Below the pieces are notes generated by a model. The model ran no database searches and had not been told where the DNA came from. It saw only the letters and a list, made by a program, of their open reading frames with translations. This document shows, in pieces, positions 34,774 through 45,001 of a stretch of 64,000 nt of DNA. Position 1 is the first letter of the stretch, and each line of letters starts with the position of its first letter. This DNA comes from Cafeteria roenbergensis. Lineage: Eukaryota > Sar > Bigyra > Bicosoecida > Cafeteriaceae. Position numbers and translations under genes: made by a program. The stretch lies in contig VLTN01000065.1 of the NCBI GenBank assembly GCA_008330645.1, forward strand, positions 62,001 through 126,000, written 5' to 3'.

Positions 34774-37700
34774 ATGGCCGAGCTGTTCGGGGCGGTGCAG
34801 CTCTGGGGCGCGGGCGCCCCAGGCGCGCACCTGCCAGACCTGGGCGTTTGCGCAAGCGGCGCGGCCATGGTGAGCGGCAGCTGCAGCGCGCATGCTGCTC
34901 GGAGCAGCGCCAAACTGAGCGCGGGGCGCTCCGCGTTTGGGAGGGGGAGATGCTGGACGGCTGCGGCGCTTGGGGACGGGCAGGGGCCACAAACCGTCGC
35001 ACTCGCGGCAATGCTTCCCAACGGCGACAATGCCAGGGCTGCGCGCTGTCGCTTCGAGCGCCCCTTCACTCGCAGCTGGTGATGCGGCAGGCTGTCAAGG
35101 TCGCCACGGTGACTCGCATGGAGCGCGCGCTTGACTGCGTGGCGAGAGCGCTGTCTGCGATCGACGCCAAGCAGGTCCCGTCTGCCGCGCTGCGCCGAGG
35201 CCTCAGCAGCGGCCCAGCAGGCAGCGAAGATGCCCATGGTGGCGAAACGGGCGCGGTTGAAAGAGGCCCGACGCTGGGGGCGGCAGTGGCAGCGGCCATG
35301 GATGGCCTGGAGGCGCTTGGCGAGTGCCGCCTCTGCTTGGCACCAGTCCTGGGGGACGGCCCGGCCGACGCCTTTGCTGGGGCCGCAGCTCGGCAGGCAG
35401 GCAGTGCGACAGCGTCCCGCCTTGGCAGGGACCACGGCGGCCCTTGGGACCGCCTGTGCGCAGGGCTTGCGTGTGTGCTGGCTGCAGCAGCGCGACGCGG
35501 CGCAAGAGCAGGCGCCTCGCCTCGCTTGCGCGGCGACGCTCAGCTGCTGCTAGTCATGGCGGCGAGCGGGGCCGCGGACAGGGCGGTGGCGCAGCGAGCC
35601 GCAGAGTCGGACGGCGCGGCGCGGCGGTCGCCAGCGGCCTTGCCAGGGTCTGAGGTCGACGACTCGGATGAATCCGACGCCGGTGCTGACTCTGCTGATG
35701 ACGAGGAGGAGGGCGGGGCGGCAGAGGCCGGTCCGGGCGCGGCGGAGGCCAGCGTGTGGCTGCTCGCCCTGCTGCGAGCTGCAGGCTTGGCGGCCGTCAC
35801 TGAGGCAGCGGCGGCCGCGGTCGGCTGGGCCATCGGAGAGGCCTGCTCGGCGGCGGCTGTGGCTCTGGTCGAGGACGAAGACAGCGACGACGACGAGGAC
35901 GATGACGAGGACGCGAGCAGGGACGGCGGCGACGGGGGCCACAGGTGGGAAGGCGCCAGCGCGCTCTGCTCGGCGGTGCGTGGTGCTGCGGCCGCGACCG
36001 TTGCCCTGGGGGACGCGATTGCGACCGCCCCGGCCTCCGCCAAGAGCGCGGCGCTCGCTCGCGCTTGCGAAGCGGTGGCCGCGGCGTGGTCGCCCGTTCG
36101 ACTGCTCGGCCGTGGGTGGGCCCTGCCGTCCACGCTCCCCCTGGGAACGAGCGTCCGGCGTGCGCTGCTAGACTTGCAGGCTATGCCGCGCAGCCTGCTG
36201 CTCGCGATGAGCTCTGCCGGCGATGCGTCGGTGATGGCGACTCACTCATCGCGCTCTGCCGCGCTCTTCGACCTCGTGGCGTCCTTCCCGGGCTCCCGGC
36301 CGGCGCTGCTTGACTTGCGCGCGACGTTGGGGGCGCTGCCCGCAGACGCTGCGACTGGGACTGCCGCCAGCTTTGCCAAGGCGTTGCAGCGCCGGCTGTT
36401 GCAGCCGGGCGCGGCGACCAGCACCATCGTGCAAGTCTTGCTGGCAGCGTCTCGCAGCCTGCGGTGCGTGGACCCGTCCGGGGTGCTCCTAGGGGCTGCG
36501 ACGGCGCCGGTGCGGGCGTATCTCGGGCGAGACCGGCCGGATGCCGTCAAGCGAGTGGTTGAGATGCTGATGACGCCAGCATCTGCCCCTCGGGATGCCG
36601 GCGCCGGGGGCGCTGGCGGCGGCAGGGTGGAGGACAGCGCAGCCGAAGGAGGCCAAGACGAGGACGACGACGACGAGGACGACAAGGAGGAGGACGAGGA
36701 GGAGGAGGCAAACCCTCTGAGGCAAGAGCTGGAGGCAGCGCGGTCGGGCCCTCGCGCGAGCATGCCGGGCCCCGACGACACAGACAGCGAGGACGAGGAG
36801 GAGGAGGTCGGCCCCCACGGCGTGGTCAGCAGCGCTGACACCGGCGCAGCAGGCCATCGCTCCGACGAGCCGGTGCTCCCGTGGAAGCCGCCGTCGCTCG
36901 TCGCCGAGGCGTGGCAGCACGGGGCCTCCCGCGGGGCGCCCGCCGACCGCACGGCGTCGGGGCGCCGTCGCCGCCGCATTCTCGCCAGCGCGCTCCTCCC
37001 CACTGGGGAGCTGGGGGGCGTGGCCCCCGCCCCGCCTCTTGCGCTGTCCGACATCCTCGCCGACGACGCCTCGCTGGGCGCAGTGGAGGAAGACTCAGCT
37101 GACCTGCTCTGGGGCATCATCACGGTGCTGGGCGGCCCTGCCCCGCTGGTCAAGGCCTACGACGAGCGCCTTGCCACGGCACTGCTCTCCTCGGGCAAGG
37201 CGTGGGACGTCGAGGAGCTGGTGACGACGCACGAGCTGATCAAGACGCGGCTTGGCGAGCGCGAGGTGCTCTCTGCGGAGGTAATGGTGAGACCCAAGCG
37301 CCGGCCGCTCAAGCGCTGCGGGCATGGCTGGGAACAAGCAGCTGCGCGCGCGCGAAGTGGAAGGGTTGGCGGGAGTGTGAGCGCGCGTGCGTCAAGCCCC
37401 GTGGCGAAGAGGCCGGGAGGGGCGGCTTGAGCGCCTCCTGCGAAGACTGCGCCGCCCAGCCTTGGCAAGAGGCTGTGCCGCGGCGCTTGTGTCCCTGGCG
37501 TGACCCGCAGTTGAAGGACCTGAGCGACTCTCGCCGCATCGCTGCAACCATTCGCTCGACGCGCGCGAACCCCCCCGCCCGGCGAGGCGTCGCTCCGGCA
37601 CCGGCCCCTGTCGCTCCAGCCGAGGGCGCAGTTCACCCCGCCCCCGCTGCATCGCTGCCGGGTGCCGTCGAGGCTGCGGCCCTTGCGCGGGCTGGCGCTC

Positions 37701-39003
37701 GAGCCGGGGTGGACGAGTCGGACGACGAGTCCGTCGCTGGGACTCCTCTGTCTCCCGCGACAGCATCGGCCCGCCGCGCCGAGCGGGCCGTGTTCGACGG
37801 GAGCCCGCTGCCGCTGCCACGGGCGCTCGTGCTCTCGCGGCTGTTCTGGCCCGGCCTTGCTGGGTACGGGGGCGAGGCGCCGACAGCGCGGCCGCCACCC
37901 ACTGTGCTGCACCCACGCCTGCGCCACGGCCTGGGAAAGTACACGAGCGACTTTGAGACCGCCAAGGCGCCGCGCAAGCTGGTGAGAGGCTTCTCCGCAA
38001 CGGCACACCACGCGCTGCGCTGTTGCCAAGTCCGGCAATTTATGCTGCGTGTGCCTCGGCGCGGCAAGCGAACCGTCGGCAGGCAAACCAATCCCGACGA
38101 TGCCGCCTCTTGCCCCCGCCGCCGCTCCCTGCGCCAAGCTGCTCGCTCGCAGACCTGGCTGTCGCACCTCGGGTCCGTGTGTGTGGATGTGGCGCTCCCC
38201 GGCAGGGACAAGCCCGTTGAGGCGTCCGGCACGCTTGCGCAGGTCTCAGCACTTTTGTTCGTCGCTGATGCCGCAGCTGGCGCAGCGTCCGTCTCGCACC
38301 ATAGGATCGCCGACAGCGCTGCCTCGAGCGGCGCGCCGGGCGCTGAGCCAGCCGGGCTGCTGTCAGTCGCATCGCTCAGCCGATTGATGAACGTGCCATT
38401 GCCTGAAGCGACCAGGCTCCTCCGATACTGGGAGCGAAAGGGCGTGCTGGATGGGAGCGGGGAAGCAGGCAGCGCAACGTTTGGGCCGGCTTTGCCGCCC
38501 AAGCCAGAGGCCGCCAGCGCCGACGGCGAAGGCAGAGAAGGCTGCTTGGCTGCTGGAAGCGCAGAAAGCGCTGCCGCGGCCGGCGCAGACGACGACGACG
38601 ACGGCGAAGAGGATGGCGAGGACGCGCTTGCCGCTGCCGTCCGGATGCAGCAAGAGCTGCTTGTCAGGCAGTTCGCCGTGGGAATGCTGCGGTCTCACGG
38701 CAGCATGCCGCTGCAGCGGGTTCTCTCGATGCTCAGGAGCTTCTCGCCATGTGAGTATCTTGACGCGCTGCGCCACGCATCAGAGGGCCCGTGGCGCCCT
38801 GTTGCTGGAGGGGCGGCTTGCTCCGAAGCTTGCTTCGAATCCGCACTCCGCGGGTGCGCGATGCCTCGCCCTTTCGCTCCCGCAAATACGGCTGCTGCTC
38901 GCTCGCAGACTCGGGCTCAGAGGCAGACCTTCGCGCTGCGATGAACAAGCTGGTTGCGGAGGGGGTGCTGACGCGCACAGGCGACGCGTACGAGCTGGCG
39001 TGA
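34774..39003 (+). CDS. APC2: Anaphase-promoting complex subunit 2 (cullin-like; five exons)
   Basis: Model: join(34774..34869, 35076..37286, 37511..37981, 38153..38750, 38909..39003), 1,156 residues. APC2 is the cullin scaffold of the APC/C ubiquitin ligase and, with the RING subunit APC11, recruits E2s to drive mitotic exit. Seen: STIVQVLLAASRSLRCVDPSGVLL (about 478-500); LWGIITVLGGPAPLVKAYDERLATALLSSG; then ELIKTRLGEREVLSAEVM joined by splicing to LKDLSDSRRI, exactly the family's conserved run; LVLSRLFWPGL; YTSDFETAKAPRKL joined to TWLSHLGSVCVDVAL; and a C-terminal winged-helix (about 1085-1156) ending SEADLRAAMNKLVAEG. All junctions keep phase, all donors are GTGAG and all acceptors CGCAG. 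Acidic Asp/Glu runs interrupt the N-terminal and middle regions; an acidic segment before the cullin domain also occurs in animal APC2. The N-terminal half has little visible conservation. The ATG at 34774 has an ideal context (gtcaccATGG). Confidence 0.93.
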
Positions 39004-39452
39004 GGGTCGCGCTTCCGTCTGGTGGCTGCGTGCAGCGGCAGTCTTGGGTCGCGGCGTGCAGCAACCGCGGGCCTGCCTCAGAAGGCACAGCCGAACGCAA
39101 GCGGAACAAGTTGAAAGGGTTCGCGAGCACACAATCTGGAATGTGGGTCTGCACCTACATTTTGCGGCGACGCTACAAGGGGCGTCGCTGCAGCGCCTCC
39201 CGCCGACGCAACCAGCGACTCAAAAGAGGGCATGTGAATCTGCACCAGCTCCGCACCGTTGGGGCTTGACAGCATGCAGTGCGAGCGCGGGGCGAAATCT
39301 GGGGTGCTTGGTCCGTTCGCCACAGGCGCTGAGCAAAATGCCGCATTCTTGCGGCTCTGCAATTGAGGAGAGTGCGTGCGACTTGGTCGGCGGCGCCGTG
39401 CGGGCACTTTCGAGCGGACCCAGCGGCCAGGGGCCCCGTTTGCGAGAGGCGC
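39004..39452. other. Intergenic region between APC2 and SET-domain genes
   Basis: A 449-base gap between plus-strand genes. It carries the APC2 3' end and the promoter of the SET gene. It is locally less GC-rich than the coding DNA (for example around 39120-39170). No coding potential with recognisable features and no RNA gene seen. Confidence 0.5.
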
Positions 39453-42095
39453 ATGGCAGCGGCGTGTGCTGCTGCAATGCCTGCGGCTGAGGCCCGCCTG
39501 CTCGCGGAGATTACGGAGTCCGACGCTGGCGCCTCTGCAGTTCGCGTGGGCATCTCTCCCGCCGTCCACGGCAGGGGTCTGTTCAGCACCAAGGACATCA
39601 GCGAGGGCGAAACCATCGTGCGCCAGAAGTGGCCGCTTGCCAGCAAACAGGACCTGGCCAACTCTTGGCGGGCGGACTGCTGCCAGGTTTGCTGCTGCTT
39701 CTTGGGCACCATTGAGTCCCAGCTTCGGACGCTCACCTCTGCAACTGCAGACGCGGACACGTGGCAGACCGTGGCTGCGTCGTTCCCGATGTTTGCTGCG
39801 GCCGTCGCAGCCGGTCTTGACCGCGAGGGCGCGCTGCAGCCTGACGAGGATGACGAGTTGCCCACGGCGGACATTTGCCTGCTCGACGACGGCCGTGGGC
39901 GCGCCATTCCGACTTGGCTCGTGTCCGAAGAGGACCAACTGATCGCCAGTGACGGCCAGGAGGTGGGCGGCGTGGTTGTGTGCTCAGCCAGCTGCGCGAA
40001 GAGGGCTCAGCAGCTCTGCCTGCCGGTCCTAGAGCCGGAGGGCCAGAGCTGGTTCGCCTCCCTGCTCCGGAGGATGGCAGATGAGGCGACCGCCAAGGCT
40101 GGCATCGCGCCTGGACGCGTCACCGACGACGCGCCCGCCTGCTGCAAGGCCACGGCTGCATCTGCCGCCGCCACGACGGACGACGCGCCCGCCTGCTGCA
40201 AGGCCACGGCTGCATCTGCCGCCGCGACGACGGACGACGCGCCCGCCTGCTGCAAGGCCACGGCTGCATCTGCCGCCGCCACGACGGACGACGCGCCCGC
40301 CTGCTGCAAGGCCACGGCTGCATCTGCCGCCGCCACGACGGACGACGCGCCCGCCTGCTGCAAGGCCACGGCTGCATCTGCCGCCGCCACGAAGGACGAC
40401 GCGCCCGCCTGCTGCAAGGCCACGGCTGCATCTGCCGCCGCCACGACGGACGACGCGCCCGCCTGCTGCAAGGCCACGGCTGCATCTGCCGCCGCCGCCG
40501 CAGAGTCCCCCATTGTGGCAGCAGCTGCTGCCATGGGCGAGGCGGGCGTCGCCGCCATCGCTGAGGCGCTTCGCGAGGAGGCGCTCGTTGCCTCCTCCTT
40601 CTCCTGCCCCCTCATCGAGATCGAGGCGGAGCCCGACAGCGACGATGACCAGGACACCGCGTCCATGTCGCACGCGCAGCGAGTGGCTGCTGCGGCGGCG
40701 TCGGCCGCCGCCGCCACGGCTGCCTCCTTCGGGTCCGCGCCTGGCAGCGTGGGCAGCGACGACGACGGCCGGGTTCCCGGCGCCGCCGAGCTGGCCAGCG
40801 CCCTTGCCGAGCACGCCCGCGAGCACTCCGAGAGCTTTGCCCTGGCAATGCGAGTGTACAGCTGGGCCCTGGGAGAGCTGCTGAACGGACCGCCGGGCCA
40901 GACGCTGCCGCGAGTGCTCCGGCGAGTGACCCTGCTCTCCTCCGGGGAGTGGTGGGACGTTGTCCGCGCCAGGACGGAGGCAGAAGTGGCCGCGGCCAAG
41001 GAGGCGCCGGCACCTGGCGCTGCGGGGGCTGCTGCGGCCGCGGCTGCTGCCGGCGCCGACATCGATGACGCCGAATCGGACGCGACCAGCGACGCGGAGG
41101 CAGCCCCCGCGACGAGGGAGATGCTCGTCCACACAGCGCAGGAGGCACTGGTCATGCTCAGGGCCGTTTTGGAGCCGCGGTTTCGCGCGGTGTGCCGCAT
41201 GAGGGCCACGCTGGGCCTGGAGGCGCCGCCTGCGGGGTCGGCACTGGCGGCCGAGACCGAGGAAGAGGCGGACGCCTGGGCCCGGCGCGCCGCAGACCGC
41301 GGCTGGGGGCTGGTTGCCGGCGAGCTGCGGCGCTGCGAGTCGATCCTTCCCCCGGGCTCGCCTGGCGGGGGGTCGGCGGGGGGGCTGCCAGCCGAGCTGG
41401 CTGCGGGCGGCGACCTGGCCGCTGCCGGCACGCCTTCCAGCACCGTCTGGGATGCGCGCCGGTGGCCCAGCGGCGCTGCTCTGGACATCCTGTTCTCGGA
41501 GCCCATGTTCGCGCGCGTCTTGGGCCTGTTCGAGCTCAACTGCATCGGCGTGTCGATCGCGTCGCCCGTGTCGCACTGCGTCATGCAGGTGGCCAGCAGC
41601 TCTGCCAAGGAGGCCGCGGACTCGGGCTCCGCCGCAGCCTCCCACCCAGCCGCAGACGGCGCGCCCGCCACCGCCTCGGCCGTGTGGGACAGGGTGCGCT
41701 CCGCACTGGTGGCCGCGTCGCTGGCACGCCGCCTGGAGGGGGCGGACGAGCCTGACGCCGTGGCCCGCGCCGCGCGCGCGTCGAGCGTCGCCTACCTCAA
41801 GCCGTCCGAGCGCGACGCTGCAGCTGCCGCTGGGCTGGACGACCCGACGAGCGTGCTTGTCAGCCAGCTCTGCCCGCACCTGCAGGCGTCGGCCCTCTTC
41901 CCCGTCGTGGCCATGACCAACCACAGCCACACGCCCAACGCCGACTTTGTGTACCCCGAGGGCACCGTGTCCGTGCGGCTGCTGGCCACGAGGGACGTTT
42001 CCGAGGGGGAGGAGGTGTGCATCTCCTACTGCGACGAGACCCTCGGGCCGGAGGCGCGCGAGGCTGCTCTTCGGCACTACGGCATCCCGGCCTGA
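39453..42095 (+). CDS. SET-domain protein, SMYD5/ATXR2-like, with internal Cys-Cys repeats
   Basis: An 880-residue, single-exon product. The split SET domain is visible at both ends. N-terminal: VRVGISPAVHGRGLFSTKDISEGETI (about 30-56). C-terminal: FELNCIGVSIASPVSHCV, then FPVVAMTNHSHTPNADF with the NHS-PN cofactor-pocket motif, and GEEVCISYCDETLGPEAREAAL with the catalytic-site Tyr. The FELN-SP run and the order of motifs match plant ATXR2 and animal SMYD5 lysine methyltransferases. A cysteine cluster (DCCQVCCC, then VVCSASCAKRAQQLC) sits where these proteins carry a MYND-like zinc finger, but the spacing is irregular. The insert (about 220-700) contains seven copies of an 18-residue repeat and Ala/Asp-rich low complexity. 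The histone or ribosomal substrate is unknown. The start at 39453 is preferred over upstream frame sequence because homology begins near residue 28. Confidence 0.8.
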   Translation: MAAACAAAMPAAEARLLAEITESDAGASAVRVGISPAVHGRGLFSTKDISEGETIVRQKWPLASKQDLANSWRADCCQVCCCFLGTIESQLRTLTSATADADTWQTVAASFPMFAAAVAAGLDREGALQPDEDDELPTADICLLDDGRGRAIPTWLVSEEDQLIASDGQEVGGVVVCSASCAKRAQQLCLPVLEPEGQSWFASLLRRMADEATAKAGIAPGRVTDDAPACCKATAASAAATTDDAPACCKATAASAAATTDDAPACCKATAASAAATTDDAPACCKATAASAAATTDDAPACCKATAASAAATKDDAPACCKATAASAAATTDDAPACCKATAASAAAAAESPIVAAAAAMGEAGVAAIAEALREEALVASSFSCPLIEIEAEPDSDDDQDTASMSHAQRVAAAAASAAAATAASFGSAPGSVGSDDDGRVPGAAELASALAEHAREHSESFALAMRVYSWALGELLNGPPGQTLPRVLRRVTLLSSGEWWDVVRARTEAEVAAAKEAPAPGAAGAAAAAAAAGADIDDAESDATSDAEAAPATREMLVHTAQEALVMLRAVLEPRFRAVCRMRATLGLEAPPAGSALAAETEEEADAWARRAADRGWGLVAGELRRCESILPPGSPGGGSAGGLPAELAAGGDLAAAGTPSSTVWDARRWPSGAALDILFSEPMFARVLGLFELNCIGVSIASPVSHCVMQVASSSAKEAADSGSAAASHPAADGAPATASAVWDRVRSALVAASLARRLEGADEPDAVARAARASSVAYLKPSERDAAAAAGLDDPTSVLVSQLCPHLQASALFPVVAMTNHSHTPNADFVYPEGTVSVRLLATRDVSEGEEVCISYCDETLGPEAREAALRHYGIPA
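40122..40499 (+). repeat. 54-bp in-frame tandem repeat, seven copies
   Basis: Seven 54-base units encode TDDAPACCKATAASAAAT with almost no variation; one unit begins Lys instead of Thr and the last ends in extra Ala. Each copy carries a Cys-Cys-Lys. The near identity of synonymous sites suggests recent expansion or continuing homogenisation. Confidence 0.95.
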
Positions 42096-42281
42096 GCTGC
42101 CGTGTGCCGGCTGCGGCGCGCCGGTGTTGCGAGTGGAGTGCGCGAAGGCCTGAGCTCCCAAGAGCACTGAACGAACGGCTGCCCTGTTCTGCGGGCCGGT
42201 GCGGCCCAAGCGCCCCTGCGCATGCGCAGAGGTTGCTGGGCCGAAGGCCCGGATGGCCACACGCACACAACTGCTCGCCGT

Positions 42282-44781
42282 TCAAGCGGAAGCAAGCGCC
42301 ACACGCACAGCGTGAAGCGCGGCCAGCGTGCAGTCGCCTGCGGACGCGCCGGCAGCGGCGCAACGCCTCAGAGCACCCGCCGCTGCGGCCTCGGCCTGGC
42401 GCACCTTGGCCGGGCTGACTGTGCCCGACGCGCGTCGCAGCGACGCCGCGCCCTGCTGGGTGGCGGGAAAGCCAGGCGGGCACAGCACGGCGAGCCTGAG
42501 AGTGGCGCCTGAGCCGAGGGTGATGGTCGCTCCTGCCACCGCGCACTCGGCGATGCCAACGGCGGGCGAAGTGGCAGCCAGCTGGGAGTCCCGTGCGCGC
42601 TTCGGGGCGCGACGGGCCTCGGAGGAGCCGGAGCTGCCGCTGCCGCTGCCGCCGTCTGCGGAGGCCTCACCATCGCCCTCCAGCGCCGCAAACTCGAAGT
42701 CCTCCCGACCCGGGTAATCCTCGGAGCGGGCCGCGTCGGCCCGCCTGCCACCAGCGGCAGCAGCAGCGGCCTGGGCGGTGGTCACTGCCAGCAGCACTGC
42801 AGCGTCCGGGCCGGCGATTTCCGCCGACCGACGGCCGCCCAGCGCCATCGCGCACTCCGTCACTGGCGGAAGCTGCCCGGGCTCGGCCGCCGCAGCCGGC
42901 TTGGGGCACGACGTCGCCGCTGCCGCCGCCGCCGCCGCCTGCGCTGACGACGGGCTTGCCCACGCCTTGGTCGCGGCCTCGAGGCTCGCCACCTGCACTG
43001 CGCGCTGCCGCAAAGCTGCAATGAGAGCCGCTGCTGCCAGCCGGCTGGACCCCGCGCCAGCGGTGGGAGGCAGCACGTGTGCGCCGGCGAGCGTCTGAGC
43101 CCAAGCCAAGGGGCGGCCGATTCCGTCGGCGCCGCTGCCTGGGCTGCGGGGCCAGCTGAGGCCGGAAGCACCCATGAGCGCCGCTGCCACGCAGCACGCG
43201 TGCGGTCCTCCGAGGCGAGCGGCCTTGTCGCCGACTGGCCCGCCAGACACCGGAGTCCCGCTGGCAGGCACCGCGAGGGTGGGGACGCTTGCGCCGGCGT
43301 CGTGCTTGGTAAGGGACACCGTGAACAGAGCCGGCGCGACGCCGTCGGCAACGCCGTCTGCCTCGACTGTCAGCACGCCCAGGGCTGGGAGGAGGCGGAA
43401 GAGCACCCGAACGGGGGAGGGCGCGGCATCGGCGGCGCTCGAGGAGGACGAGGACCCTGAGATTGGGGCGACGTCCAGGGCAATGGCGGCCTCGTGCGCG
43501 GCGAAGAGCGACGGCGCATCGCTCGGAAGCCCTGCCTTGCGGCTGGATGACGAGGAGGAGGACGAGGAGGACGAGGAAGACGAGGAAGAGGACGAGGAGG
43601 ACCCCTCCAGCCGGGAGCGCTTCGCCGCATCAGCGGCCGCTCGGTCGAGCATGTAGGTCCAGGCGGCGAGCTCGGGCGCACCGCCGACCCAAGCGGGAGC
43701 CGATTTGCGGACCGTCACGACGGAGAGACCGCTCGAGCCGTCAGAAGCGACGGCGGCGGCCAGCTGGCGGTAGGCAACGAGAAGTGGCTGGGGCAGCTGA
43801 TCCGCCGCCCTGACGGCGGCGTCGAGGTCCTCGTCGGCCGGGCCGAGGTGGCGGGTGAGAGGGGCCGCCTCCTGCTGGAGGCGGCGGACCTGGTCTGGCA
43901 GCCCGAGGAGGAACGAGCTGAGCGACGCGGCCCGCTCCTGCGCTGCCTTGCGCTCCTCCTCGAGCGACGACAGCTCTGCCTGGAGCGTCTCTCGCACGGC
44001 CTTCTCGTGGTTGAGGCGGGCGAGAGCGTAGGCGTGGGGGTCGGCCGCCTCGCTTGCCGGGCGGGCGGCGGCCGGAACCGCCGCTTCGAAGACTGCACGC
44101 GGCTCCATGGACGGCTCTAGGGCGGCCAGCGTGCGGGTTCTGCGAGGAGAGGGGCGGGGGGGGGGGGGGGGGGTTGGCGGACACAGGGACGGGGACGGGG
44201 ACTGGGTCGGGGGGTGAACAGCCGCGTGGTGGGCATGGCCCGTGAGCTGCCCGAGCGCGAATGCGGCGGGGCAACTGCATCGGACGGGGCTCACTGGAAG
44301 GCCTCGCAGTCGCGAATCTGGTCCTTGAAGTGATGCGACTCCGAGCTGAGGGCGAGAACGTCCAGCGCGGCGGTGTCCGAGGCGCCGCGAAGCTCCCTCG
44401 CCCCGGCGTCGGCCTTGGCGGCGAGCAGGTGCACGCGGCGCAACGTGGAGCGCGCCTCGGCAAACTCCAGAACAGCCGCCTGCACGCTGGCCCGCAAACC
44501 CTCCGCAGACGTACCCTGCGCACGCAAACGCACCAACACTCGCAACGCGAGGGCGGGTGTGGGTGGGGGAGCTGGGCCAAAGGTTGAGCGGTGCCGCCGC
44601 TTCCTCGCGGCGCCCGCTTTGAGCGCAAGGTGGCGCGCCAGGCAAGGAGGGGCAGCGCGCGCGTCCTCACCTGCTTCTTAAGCTCAGCAAGCTTCCGCGC
44701 CTGCGCCAGGATGGCGTCCAGCGACGCCTGGGCGCCAACCACTGCATCTGCAATGGCAGATCCGGCTGCTGCCGCTTGCAT
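42282..44781 (-). CDS. THOC5: THO complex subunit 5 (three exons)
   Basis: Model: complement(join(42282..44139, 44295..44515, 44671..44781)), 729 residues. THOC5 belongs to the THO/TREX complex that couples transcription to mRNA packaging and export. Seen: an N-terminal coiled-coil region; VLALSSESHHFKDQIRDCEAF (end of exon 2), matching the family's LQNLLYEVxHLxxEIxxCxxF; then DPHAYALARLNHEKAVRETLQAEL (THOC5 has DPHxLMLARLNxE); a coiled coil; and LPQPLLVAYRQLAA with the conserved LP-PL-Y-QL pattern. Homology is continuous across both junctions and phases agree. A run of about 20 Ser (plus-strand 43552-43609) and several Ala/Ser/Gly-rich inserts make it low-complexity in the middle; the last 300 residues are weakly conserved. 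The start codon lies 220 bases from the divergent dihydroorotase start. THOC2, a complex partner, is 7 kb to the right. Confidence 0.88.
44156..44173 (-). repeat. Homopolymer G18 (C18 on the coding strand) before a THOC5 splice acceptor
   Basis: Eighteen consecutive G on the plus strand lie in the second THOC5 intron (44140-44294). On the transcribed sense this is a C-run ending about 16 bases from the exon, just where a polypyrimidine tract belongs. It may also be a slippage-prone site. Confidence 0.9.
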
Positions 44782-45001
44782 CGACGAGCCCCTGGTTGAC
44801 TGGAACGGCGGGCCTCCGAGCCTGCTGCTGCGCACGACCTCCTCTTGACGCTCCGCCAAGGGGGTGCCAGCTCCAATGCCTGCGCAGGGGGACGGCACCG
44901 GCACGACGATGGCTGCTTCCGGCAGAGCCACTGGCGATTGCACCTTGTCGTGAGCCCGCGCCTCGCGTCGCCGCTGCCGCACTTGCACGGAGGAAAGCAG
45001 C
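44782..45001. promoter_or_regulatory. Divergent intergenic region, probable bidirectional promoter
   Basis: Only 220 bases separate the THOC5 start (minus) from the dihydroorotase start (plus), so the promoters share or abut this segment. No named motif is visible. Confidence 0.4.

Noticed and set aside
34518-35075. 5' extension of the APC2 exon-2 frame as the real N-terminus
   Set aside because: The extension is low in protein character, whereas ATG 34774 with a good context, a GTGAGC donor and phase agreement gives a cleaner start.
40122-40499. Regular repeats considered as a CRISPR-like array
   Set aside because: Units are contiguous without unique spacers and are in frame within a protein-coding gene.
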